Part shown: positions 32,897-45,466 of the stretch, piece by piece
How the letters are laid out: every line of letters starts with the position of its first letter
Numbering within the stretch: the first letter of the stretch is position 1
NCBI GenBank assembly: GCA_003013855.2
Contig: ML058447.1
Location: 744,001-808,000 of the forward strand
Origin: Liriodendron chinense
Lineage: Eukaryota > Streptophyta > Magnoliopsida > Magnoliales > Magnoliaceae
Reading direction: 5' to 3'
DNA: 64,000 bases
Notes under the pieces: model-generated
What the model was told of the DNA's origin: nothing
The model's database searches: none
Seen by the model: only the letters and a program-made list of their open reading frames with translations
Position numbers and translations under genes: made by a program

Positions 32897-35800
32897 TTTT
32901 TTTGGAAAAAAATGAAAAACCTTTACCAGCCCTCTGATTCACTGTTATGGGGCTGTTACGGCCTTTACGACTGGGTAACGGGCTGTTATGGGGGTTGTAC
33001 CGGCCTTTACGGGTCATTTTTTCCATAACAGCTGTTACAGCCCCAGTAACGTGTCACAGTTGCCACCGTTACCTTTACATAACAGCCTTTATGGCCCATA
33101 ACATTCGTTACGGCACAGAATGGTTCAATCACAACGGTAATTACCTTGAGTTGAAAAATAAGCAAGAAATCATACTATGGAAGCCATAAACCACATCACA
33201 TGTAATTAGAAATCTCTGCCCTATGCTACAAACTGGTGAAACACTTGCAGAGCCAATTCATAAAAGATTTCTGCAAGTCGCTCAAAGGGGCACTCACATA
33301 TAGGCAACCACTGAACCTCGCATCTGTTAACATGTGAGGAAGTATATTCTGCAACACCTCAAAAGCTCTGCATTTTAAAAAAACAAGAGGTAATTGCCAT
33401 ATTATCTGACAGGCATATAAACATGAGCATAAAAAAGGACTCTTACAAGACAACTAACAATCAGACAGGTTTATGCACCAACCTAGGATGATCTGAAAGT
33501 CTAAGGAAACAACGAATGATATTTTTTAGCAGTTGCTTGCCCGGTCTACCAGAGTGTGATGCAATCATTCCCCATAGAGATTGACTTATGGCAAGATACC
33601 GTTCAGCTGTGTTACAGGCATATTGCAGCCCAAAGTCATCCATGAGAATTTTATGAAGAATAAAGGTGGCCACCTATATATTGAAATGGATCAAAAGTGA
33701 TGAGTTATAATTCAAAATCATCAATAAATTCAAAGATGACAACAATTCTTCAGCATCACAACCAAAAAGCATTTGATTAAAATAAAGTAACAAATCAAGA
33801 AAGTGAATGGACTACATAAACAAGGACCCAACACTTTTTCCTTTTTTTTTTTTTTCTCTTTTTGAAATTGTGCTGTGTCGACATGTGCCCACATTACCAA
33901 CAGTCCTGATTATGGCTCATCAAAAAATAGTGTTTTGTTTTATTATTATTATATTTTATTTTTAGGTTTTTAGATATAAGTAATTAGCTGTTCTTTTACA
34001 TTTTATTTATTTCCTGAAGTTTACATAAAATAATCAACACAAGTTATTCAATATAATATTTTTATCATTACAAATGTTGGTAAGGATGAGTTGGTGAATC
34101 TCACTTTTGAAGGCCACCATCTCCAACACCACATACTCTTGTTCATAAGGATGAATTGTTTCTTACATTTTTATTTATTTCCTGAATTTTACTATGTACA
34201 ATAATCACAACATATTATTAAATATAATATTTTTATCATTACAAATGTTCACAAGGACGAGTTGGCAAGTCTGACTATTGAAGGCCACCATCTCTAACAC
34301 CTCATATTCTTGTTCAAGTTACATAATAAGCAAAAAATAAAGGACTAACAATAAACAAAAACAAACTGATGGATTGACAAAATAGTTCCATGGCAACAAC
34401 AGAAATTAAAAGAAAATTAGCACAAAGGGGGCAAGCACCTGAAATCAAACCAAAAGCTACAACCAACCTAAACAGACAGCAGAAAAAAATCTAAGGAGAA
34501 TCATCTTTTCATTGACCCCTTGATTAACCAGCCAATCTATGTCATTCACATCCTTCTTCATGTGAGCCAGACCACATGCAACTCTTACATTTTTCTGACA
34601 ACCTGATGCTGCCCATGGAATGCCACCCACTACACAACACGTTATATGCTTAGAACACTCATCTGTATAGTGGCCACAGGCCCACAGCTAATAAGTGAAT
34701 GATCAGAACATTGAGTTTCCAATTCAGAAGACAGAATCTAATTCAAATCGAGATGAATGAACTGCTGTTCACGTCTCTAAACATGTACCATTGAACCCTA
34801 AGTATACTACATTGCTCACCTACATCACCAACTAAAATCTTGAACAATATATCCTACAAGGTGGATTTTTCATTTGTAGAAGTCAACCTAATGTGGTAGG
34901 TCAGACAATGATCTTCCAATCAAACATCCTAAAATTGGTCCTTTCTACATATTCCTTTAGTGGATAATCAGTACTCTAAGGGCCTGTTTGGTAAAACTTA
35001 TTTTCTGCACTTATCACCGAAAATGGTATTTTCAGTAATTATTCTAATTCAGACTGTTTGGCAAATGTAAAATATTAAGCACTTCATTTAAAATTTCACT
35101 GAAAAAATCTGATTTTTTCCAGCTATCTTCCTTCCGCTTAATACTTAGTGCTGAAAGCGGTAAGTGATTTTAAAGTTAAATATTTTTTAAAATGGCAATT
35201 TTACCCTCATAACTTGAGGTGAGAGCTTTGACGGAGGAGGCTTGAAGCCTAAATGATGTGTCAAAGGTTTTTGCCTATCATGATGTATGTGTTATATCCG
35301 CACCGTTCATCCATTTTGCCGGATCATTTTGGGGCATGAGCCAAAAAATGAGGCAGACCCAAAGCTCAAGTGGATTCACACCATAAAAAGCATTGGGGAT
35401 AATGACGCCCATTGTTGAAACCTTCCTAGGGCCCACCATGCTGTTTATTTTCAATCAAATCTGTTCATAAGGTCATATTGACCTAGATGACGGGAAAACA
35501 CAAATATTAGCTTGATCCAAAACTTCTATGGCCCCCAAGAAGTTTTCAATGGTAGATATTCAAGCCCCAGTGTTTTTTGTGGTGTGGTCCACTTGAGCTT
35601 TGGATCTGCCTCATTTTTTGGATCACGGCCTAAAATTATCTAGAAAAATGAATAGATGGTGTGAATCTAACAAATACATTGCAGTGGGGCTCACAAGACT
35701 TTGCCATATCATCAAGATAGGAAGCAATCCAATTTCGGATTGCCTACTGACACTATCACTAGTTGGTAGCTACTGGACAATGCTATGTGGGCCCACCATA

Positions 35801-38800
35801 ATGCATGTATTTTATCCACGCCGTCCATCTATTTTTCCAGATCATTTCAGGGCATAAGCTAAAAAAATGAGATAGATCCAAATCTCAAGTGGACCACACC
35901 ATAACAAAGTAGTGATGATTGAATGGCTACCATTAAAAAGTTCCTATCGCCCAATGTAATGTTTATTTTCTATCAAACCTATTGATTAGGTCACACACAA
36001 TTGGATGAAGGAAAAACACAAATATCAGCTTTATCCAAAACTTTTATAGCGCCAAGAAGTTATTAATGGTGGGTGTTCAATGACCACTTTTTCATGCAGT
36101 GTGGTCCACATGAAACTTAAATCTACCTCAATTTTGGGCTCATATCGTAAAATGATCCAAAAAAATGAATGGACAGCATAGATAAAATACATGCATCGTG
36201 ATGGGGCCCACTGCAAACATTAAATATGAGATGTTGTTTAGCTTCTCTTATTAGTTGTTCTATTTAGAACACCAATTGAAGGATTATAATTATTCTATTA
36301 AGAAGAATAGAATACATGGTCTATCAATCGAAAAATTATATTTGAGAGAATGTATATAAATTAGGAGTAAATGTGCCAAATTTGGTTACATGATAATAAC
36401 TAGTTTTGTCTCATACTCTATAGTGGACATAAATTGAGACAATAGGAGAAAATATGACAAATTGCCAATTTTCAAACATTTACGATTTGTGTTTACCAAT
36501 GTAGCGTATACTGCAATGAATTTTTTTTTGAAGTTTTTTTAAATGCTATAAAACTCATGTCATTAAAAATAAAAAAAAAAAAAATAAAAAAAAAAACTTA
36601 AAATGTAAGTTAAAACCAAACCTTTTTATGTTTACATTCACTTAAAATGGTGGTGGTCCTTTGTTAAGGTGAAACTCACATACTAAAAAACCTTTAAAAC
36701 TAAAAAGAAAAAGGGTTTCAAAAGAGGGATTTTGAAAACCCCTCTTAACCTATGGGATCTTTTCTTTTTATACTTGTGAGTTATAACTTGTGATTTCAAT
36801 TAGACATTATTAATCAAAGTGGTTTGCTTAAATAGTTGTTGATGCAGTAATTATTTGATTTGTTTTATGATTTATATATTGATTTTTTTTATAACTTTAT
36901 ATATGTGGATTAGCTTTTGATAAATGATAATTAATAACTTGTTTCAACATGCTTATACTTGAAAAAATGAATCATCTCCTAGGCATTTTTATATTTTTTG
37001 TTTTTTTTCTTACTATTTATCATATTTTTCCTATTTTTATATTAAAAAATAGAAGTATCGTGTAGCTTAAGTTACACGTTATACTATTTACGCTACACAC
37101 TACAGAGGGTTGAATGCTACGCAACACACTATCGCTATTTAAAACATTGGTTTAAACCTAGATGTGCAAGATACATCCAGTGTTCGTGTTGTCGGCGAAA
37201 AATCGATATTATCGCCGATAATTTCAATATCGCTGGACTTGCGATACCGAAAACTCAAAAATTCGTTTCTCTTCGAAGTATCGGCGATATTTCGTCAATA
37301 ATGTCGATTGTGATGAAAATATCAACAATCCGACGATAATATTTGCATAGACAACCTTAAATTAAAAAAAAAAAAAAAAAAGGAAGAAAGAAAGAAAAGC
37401 AAGAGATATTAAACGAGATAGAGAGAATTGAACAAAAACATACTTACAAAGGGGAGAATCAAACAGAGAGATTCTGTGGTGAAAGATAGCTACCCACATT
37501 GGGGCTGCGGAGGGAGCGTGCGTCAATTTTTAGGGTTTTGAAAGAAGGGGTCGAAGCTCAGCTCTTTTTAACTTTACTTTTTAAGTTTCTTCTAAAATGT
37601 GGGTTTTACACCATTTAAAAGTATAGGTCACCACTATTATACATCGAAATAAAACTAATAGTTTACATAGCTTTTTAAGTTATTTTATAGTGTGAGTTCC
37701 ACACCATTTAATAAAACTAGTTCACCACCACTTTAAAAAAATTACAAATAAAAAAACATGGGATCGGATGGTTAAGGGAACGGATTAGGTGCGGCCCGTG
37801 CCTCACCCAAGATGGTGCGGCCCCTACTGTGGGGCCCACCATGATGTATGTATTCTATATCCATGTTGTCCATCCGTTTTTCCGGAACATTTTAGGGCAT
37901 GGGCTCAAAAATGAAGAAGATCCAAATCTCTCGGGTGGACCATACAACAATGGTAATTGAATGTCACACCATTAAAAACTTCCTAAGGACCACCTTAATG
38001 TTTCCATAATGTTTATTTTCCATCCAACCTGTTAATAAGGTCACATAAACATGGATGAAGGGGAAAAACAAATATTAGCTTGATCCAAAGCTTTTGTGGC
38101 CCATTAATGGTTAATCACCATTGTTTCCTATGATAAGGTCCACTTGAGAATTGGATCCACATCATTTTTAGGCTCATGCCCTAAAAGGATCTTGCAAAAC
38201 AAACGGATATAAAAGACATATATCAAGGAGGGCCCCACAGAAAGGGCCACCATCTTGGGTGAGGTCGAGGCCACACCTAATCCGCTCCCTACAGTTCGAT
38301 GGTTGGATGTATGGATGGGATGGTTGGATGGATGGATGGATATTTAGATGATTGGATAGGATGTATGGGATGGTTGGATGGATAGATGGGATGGATGTAT
38401 GGATGTTTGGATGGGATGGATGGGTGGATGATTGAATGGGATGATTAGATGGATGGATGGATGGAATTTTGGATGATGGGATGGATGGATGTTTGGATGG
38501 GATGGTGAGATGGTTGGACGGATGGATGCTTGCATGAGATGGATGTTTGGATGATTTGATGGGATAGATGGATAGATGAGTGTTTGGATGGTTGGATGGA
38601 TGTTTGGATGATTGGATTGTTGGATGGATAGATGGGATGGATGGATGGGATGGTTGGGTGGTTGGAAGTATGGATGGGATGAATGGATGGGATGGGTGGT
38701 TGGATGGATGGCATGGCATGGATGGTTGGATCATCAAGCATATGTACTGTATTTATAAATTACATGCTTATTTATTTATGCAGGGATGTAAAATGTATGA

Positions 38801-40245
38801 ATGCATTTATGCTTATTACTTAGTTTAATGAGATTTAGGTGATTGTTGTGTTACTGTTAGATTGATTTCTTACGACAGCACATGCTTTTAGCCTCTAATT
38901 AAATGAACACTTATTATGTATACATTCTTTTACAATTTTTTTATTCCTAAATATGTAAATATATGTATTTAAGCATCTCCTAAAGTTTTACTGAAAAATT
39001 CTACTGTTTCCCTCACATTACCAGTTATCGGCGATAACGATATTATATCTTTATCTCCGGCCAACGAACCTTGTAGCGATACCGACAATTCAAACATTGG
39101 ATACATCTACACGGTATATTTGAACTTGTAGACCAAGGGTCAGCTATCTACAAGATACATTTGTCATAGTATGAATCCATTGTGATACATCTCCAATAAG
39201 ATTCGATACCTTCTACCATCAACCTAGGTATGATATTGAATTTCATAACAATTATCAGGGGAGGAATGCATCAATGATAAATTCCAATTCTATGCACTTT
39301 TATTGGCATGTATTGACAAAACAATACAAAAGATACGTCTTGATACGTATACATATTGCTAAATAGACTTCTGTGCTGCATCACCTGATGATTTGTATGT
39401 GTGTTCCTGGTACAATATAGTATGTTCTGATATTTGCTTTAGACAGCTATGTTTAACCCAACTAAGACATTTGGTAATACAAAGATTGCCTGCGAGAGAT
39501 GAGAAACAGATAATAGAAAGTACTCAAATTTACAAAAGTGATCCACTCACTGCCTTTGAAATTTCAGAGCCAAAATCCATGGAAAACAAACACCGAGGGA
39601 CTACTTCTGTCCCTATAAGGTATCTAATACTTTCTCTATCATCAATCTGCAAAAGAAATTTTAAATATAATTTCCTTAGCTTGTTAAAGGAACCAAAATC
39701 CAATGAACAATAACAGATAAATTCATTTTTAACTCATGCAATATTTTGTTAGCCATCAACTGATCAAAGCACTGCTTCCATGAATTTTTTTCCTTTCCAT
39801 GACAACATGATTGAACAAAAATAGGCAGCAAATTAATGATTTTCCTCATAGATATACTGAAAATTAGATTTTAACTTGTTGGTTCAGATATTTTGGAGAA
39901 GTAACCAACAAAAGGTGATGAGCATTTCTGAGAAACTTTAGAGAGACACTGCAAATCCATAGAAAGACCTTTGGGATTTTTTTATTATTGGTTTCCAGTT
40001 GCTGCCATTGCTAATCATAATCAAGAAATGCAAACACTACTGGTGAGGGTAGAATCTCTAAGCATTCTCTGAACATAATCATGAAATGCAAACGTGACTG
40101 GTGAGGGTTGAATCTTGAATCATTCCCTCACAGCATCTGCAGGACACATTCATCAGGTGGTCTCCACCATATATATTCTGGTGCAAAAATAAGGCCAGTC
40201 CAGTCATCTGGTGTGCCCCATGTGTAAAAAAAAAAAAAAAAAAAA

Positions 40246-40291
<46 letters not shown>

Positions 40292-43200
40292 AGAATGACT
40301 TGATGGTTCAAACTCCTACTCAAGCATATCCTTAGCAAGGCTCGATGAAGATCTTTTCATGGTCATGGGTCTAATGAAAGTAGCTAGAATAACGTTCTAC
40401 ATACAATATATGGCAATTCCTTTTAGCAATTTGCATGATGACACAAGAGATACATTTAAAAGAGCAATGACACACAAGATATAAAGCTCCTTAGGAACCA
40501 TCCAAGCAACATCATGAAGGGGTCCGCTACATGCAATGATATATGAGATATAAAGCTCCCTAAGAACCATCAAAGTAACAACATGAAAGGGTCCATCACT
40601 TGATTTACTGGGTCAGTGATTCTCAATCATCAAGCTTAGTAAATACTCTTGAATGAACCTATCCAGTCTAGTTTCAATGCAAGGTGTGCCTTTCAATTTT
40701 CTCTTCCCCCAAGCTATGCAAAATGTGCAGAAAAAGATAATGATTTACTTATATCAAGCCAACTTATAGCTTCTGTGTATATTCCTATGTGACAGGTAAA
40801 TCTACTGAGAAAACAAATATATAGCAGTTGTAGTCGTGGTTTGCTCATCAAACCAAAGTCGAATCAGTAATCATAGAAAATCTATTTGCATAGATTCAAA
40901 GGCTCTCTTGAAGGACAGAACATACTGTTAGTGTGTATAGACTTAGGTCGTGCTTTGCTCATCAAAACAAAGTCAAATCAGTAATCATGAAAATCTATTT
41001 GCATAGATTCAAAGGCTCTCTTGAAGGACAGAACATACTGTTAGTGCGTATAGACTTAGGTACACTGGAAACACCATAACCAATATTGTATACGAACTTG
41101 TGTATATCCACAGACTGCCATAAAGTTTTGACTTAGTCATAGCCTCATAGGACAGCTAGCATAGACAACTTGTGTATCTTATCGTGTGTAAACGGATTTG
41201 CTCTTTAAATAAATTTACAGGGAGAAGATGTAAACACAACTACACGAGATTACTCTCTCCCTTTCATGATTATTTCTTTACTTTCTCTCGTGTTGTTTTG
41301 ATTTTCATGGTATCAGAACATGTAGTTTCTCTTTTCTTCTAATTTCCTTCTTCCTTGTTTGATATCGTCCGGTAAAGTGATGAAAGAGAGGTCGTTCTCC
41401 ATCATCATTCCACCGTTGCAGAAGTGATACATCAATGGGAAAAGATTTCATCACGAATTCTAGAAGAAGCAATCACAGTCGGAAAAGGTTTTCCAATCTT
41501 CTGGAAAGTCAGATGGCATCGTTTTCCAGTCCTTTGCTTGAAAACTTCCGTGATCTTCAGAAATCTTATCTACAGTTGCTAGTTTTGCTCAAAAGCCCTC
41601 CCAAGCTGCACGATTCCTATTCCTATCGGAATCTTTCTGGTCACACTCTGTGGCTTCACATCTGCCACAGACATCTCCAGGGATATCAGGTTTTTTATCC
41701 AAAAGAATCTTCTCACATCTAATTTGAGAAATACGATTATTTCAGTTGCCTTCAAGGCTGTTTTAGCATTCCAATGTCAGAAAACCCTCCGTTTGACGAC
41801 CTTGTCATCATCATCTCGAAGCAGTTTATCAAATACTTCATTATTTGAAAGGTGTGCCTGATCATGGTTTTCTTCATTTCAATCATGGAGACTTGAATAC
41901 CAGTATATTTTGTGATGTTGAATATCATGGTTTAGTACAAGAAACAATCTTTTGATGACAGTTCATCTATTGAAGTTCAATATCGTGCAATGGCTCATAC
42001 TGCTTATGAACTGATCTGGGTGAAAGCTCTCCCTTAGGACATGGGATTTCCAACATCTCCCTCCATTCCCTTACATTGTGACTGACAACCAGGCAGCCAT
42101 GCATATTATATTGAATCCAGTCTTCCATGAACATACCAAGTATATTGAAGTCGACAGTCATTTTTATTTAGGAGAAATTGGCTGCCAAAGTTCTTCACAC
42201 ACCATTAGTTCATTCAGAAGATCTGGCGAATATCCTTACCAAAGCCACATCCACAGTTCGTCTAAAAACCATTTGTGTCAAGCTTGGCATGAACGGTATC
42301 CATGCTCCAGGTTGAGGGGGATGTTAGTCTGTATAGACTTAGGTACACCTGGAGAACACCATACCCAATATTGTATATAAACTTTGTATATCTGCAGACT
42401 ACCATACAATTTTGTCTTAGTCATAAGACAGCTAGCACAAACAACCTGTGCATCTTATCGTTTGTAAACATATTTGCTCTTCAAATAGATTTACAGGGAG
42501 AAGACATAAACACAAGAGAGAATATTCCCTCTCATGATTATTTATCTACTTTTCTTGTGTTCTTTTGATTTTCACATACAATTCCACATTTTAATGTATA
42601 GTTCTACTGAATCAAATCCACTAAAATATGCAAGCACTGAGTACCTTTACAAGCGTGCCAATTACTCCCAAGCTAGTAAGCCTCAAATCTTCAATGGGTG
42701 TTGTGTTCATTCTAGTGCTTAAAAATGGGTACAAGTATACAGGTATGTTAGCTGCAAGAGAACAGGCCATGTATTCTGTTAATAATGTCCTACACAAACA
42801 ATTTCCAAAATGGTTAATGAAACAGATGCATGTTAGTGGAAGAAGAATCAGATAACTCAAAGAACAATTCTATAAATGTTAACCATAAGTCCATAACAAA
42901 GTAAGAACATGAACTGACGGAGATTTTAACAAAGTAAGAAGAACATGGACTGACGGAGATTACTACCCATCAATTGATGAAATTTCCATGATCCTGCATA
43001 TTTAAGTTTTTTCGTAATACAATTGTCGTCACTCCTCAGAACCAAGAAGCGCGCCCATAGAATTCAAGATGGGTGAAAGAACTGGAAATGTGTCTCTAGA
43101 GTTTTATGTGATTGTCATGCATCACTCAAATTGAAAAGGAAATTTTATTGGATAGATATAGGACCAGTCATGCTTTATGGGACAAAATGTTGGGCTGTCA

Positions 43201-45435
43201 AGGAATAACATGTTCATAGTTTGAGTGTAGCTGAAATGAGGATGTTGAGATGGATGAGTCGCCGCAGACTGCAAGACAAGGGTAGAGTTAGAAATGCATG
43301 CATTTGAGGGTACTTAGGAGTAACACCAATAGGTAATAGAATGAGGGAAAGTAGTGTTAGATGGTTTGGTCATGTGCAACGAAGACCAAGAACCATGCCG
43401 ATTAGGACTGAGTTGGTACAAGTTGAAGATCTAAAAGGGCAATGGGAAGGCCCAAAAAGACATGGATGGAGTAATGCAGGGGCATTTTCACACAGGGCTC
43501 GAGTGGGGCAGCCTTTGTGAAGCAGGGGCACACTCGGGGTGGGCGGCCCGTGTGAGAAGGGTGGCTCATGTGAGGCGGGCCCCATCCGTGTGAAGTGGGT
43601 GGCTATGTGTGAGGCAGAACCTATGTGAAGTGAGGCCCACGAAGGAGAGTTCGGCCGAGGGCTTGGCCTGTGTGAAGCAGGAGCCTGGGCTATGAGATAA
43701 AGGGATTGATTCGCCACGCTTTATAAGTTCGAGCTTTTAAAGCAAGTGGTAAGTTGTCCTGCGTCAAATTGGTATCAGAGTGGGAGGTCTCACGTTCGAA
43801 ACTCCTCACCGGGGGTGATTAATGCAAGGACATTTTCACACCGGGCTCGAGTGGTGCAGCTTGTGTGAAGCAGGGGCACACTTGGGGTGGGCGGCCTGTG
43901 TGAAGCAGGCCCCAACCGTGTGAAATGGAACCCATGTGAAGTGGGGCCCACGAAGGAGGCTTAGGGCGAGGGTCTAGCCTGTGTAAAGCAAAAGCCTGGG
44001 CCATGAGATAAAGGGATTGATTCACCATTCTCTATAAGTTCAAGCTTTTAAAGCAAGTGGTTAGTTGTCCTACGTCATGGAGGTAGTAAGAAAAGACTTC
44101 ATGACCTATGGTCTAACTGAAGCTTTGACCCTTGATAGAGTGAAATGTTGAAACAAGATTCATGTAGCCGACCCCAATTAATTGGGATAAGGCTTAAATG
44201 ATGATGATGATAAACACTCCTCACACCTGAGAATGAGGAAGCGTGCTTCAGGTTACTAATCTAAACAAACCCTAAAAGATGGAGAGACAAGAGAAGAACA
44301 TACTTAAATCACACAGAGAGGCAAGATGTAATTAAGACTCCCAAAGATCAAGGCAACCTCATTGACTTAAACTCCCTGTGTAGCATTACATAAGAAAGAT
44401 TTACCCATCATCTACATTGGAAAAGAAGCTCATCTAAATCACACCAAACCTGTATTTGCTTTATCACAACCATTGAAGTTGACTTTCAAGGCGCTAAGAG
44501 GTAGGGACACTTGTGTGGGCCAAGAGCGCAGGAACACTAGAAAAAGCCAAGAAAATAAGAAAGCAGTGCAACAAAGAATAAAAGCATATGTCTACTACCC
44601 CAGGCATTTACTTGAGATACAACAAACCCCACTGCTGATTCCCTATCATTCCTTTCTTGACATAAGTGAAGAAGTAACCAACACAATTACAAATACATAT
44701 TCTCTTACACTTCCCCTCCAGCTAAAGCATAGCTATGCACATACCCAGCTTGCCCAAAATCTGGTGAATACAAGAACAATGGAAGGCTTTGTGAGAATAT
44801 AAGCTAAATGATTGTCCAACTGAACAAATGGAGCATATGGTAATTTTGAGGCAACCTTCTCTCTATCAAAGTGATAGTCAACTTGATATGCTTGGTTCTC
44901 TCATAGACAATTGGACTAGAAGCAATAAGAAGAGATCTACACGATGTGTGGCACACACATCTGCACTGCGGGACCTGTGTCTTGTAGGTGTGTAGCGTAT
45001 GTACAACACCCGAGCCAAGTGGGGTCACCATCATGGGCATTTGCAATCCAATTTATCCACAAAATTAGGCACATTACATTCACCATACATAAGAAGAAGA
45101 AAAAACTGCTTCCCAACCTAGGCGGTCCCCACACAAATCTATGCTTGGCATCCTCTTCCTATTGTTCCATGTGGTGTGGCCCATATAAGTTGTTGATTTG
45201 TTAGATTTTTATCCCACTTCGTTATAGGAAAGAGCTCACCCAATGGACACCCCCCCCCCCCCCCCCCCCCCCCCCCCATCTCATGTCTTACATGGTACAA
45301 ATTAGAAACTTTTCTCATGATTACCACTTACAAACACAACAAGCCTCATTGCGTTAAAAGACAAAAATATACATATTTTTTTGATAACCGGGTTATCCAG
45401 GCCTCTTAGAGCACCTGACTAGGTCCTCACCTGAC

Positions 45436-45466
<31 letters not shown>

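Larger units (their letters stand above)
37178..39099. mobile_element. 1.9-kb hAT element, TSD GATACATC, with nested repeats
   Basis: Ends CAGTGTTCGTGTTGTCGG and the complement of CAATGTTTGAATTGTCGG; perfect duplications GATACATC at 37170-37177 and 39100-39107. Subterminal GCGATA/TATCGC words. It contains no transposase but carries the MITE 37776-38289 and the GGATG array 38290-38735. Confidence 0.85.

Noticed and set aside
38174..38737. 187-codon His/Pro/Ser-rich protein on the minus strand
   Set aside because: It is the antisense translation of the GGATG array with MITE sequence at the end.
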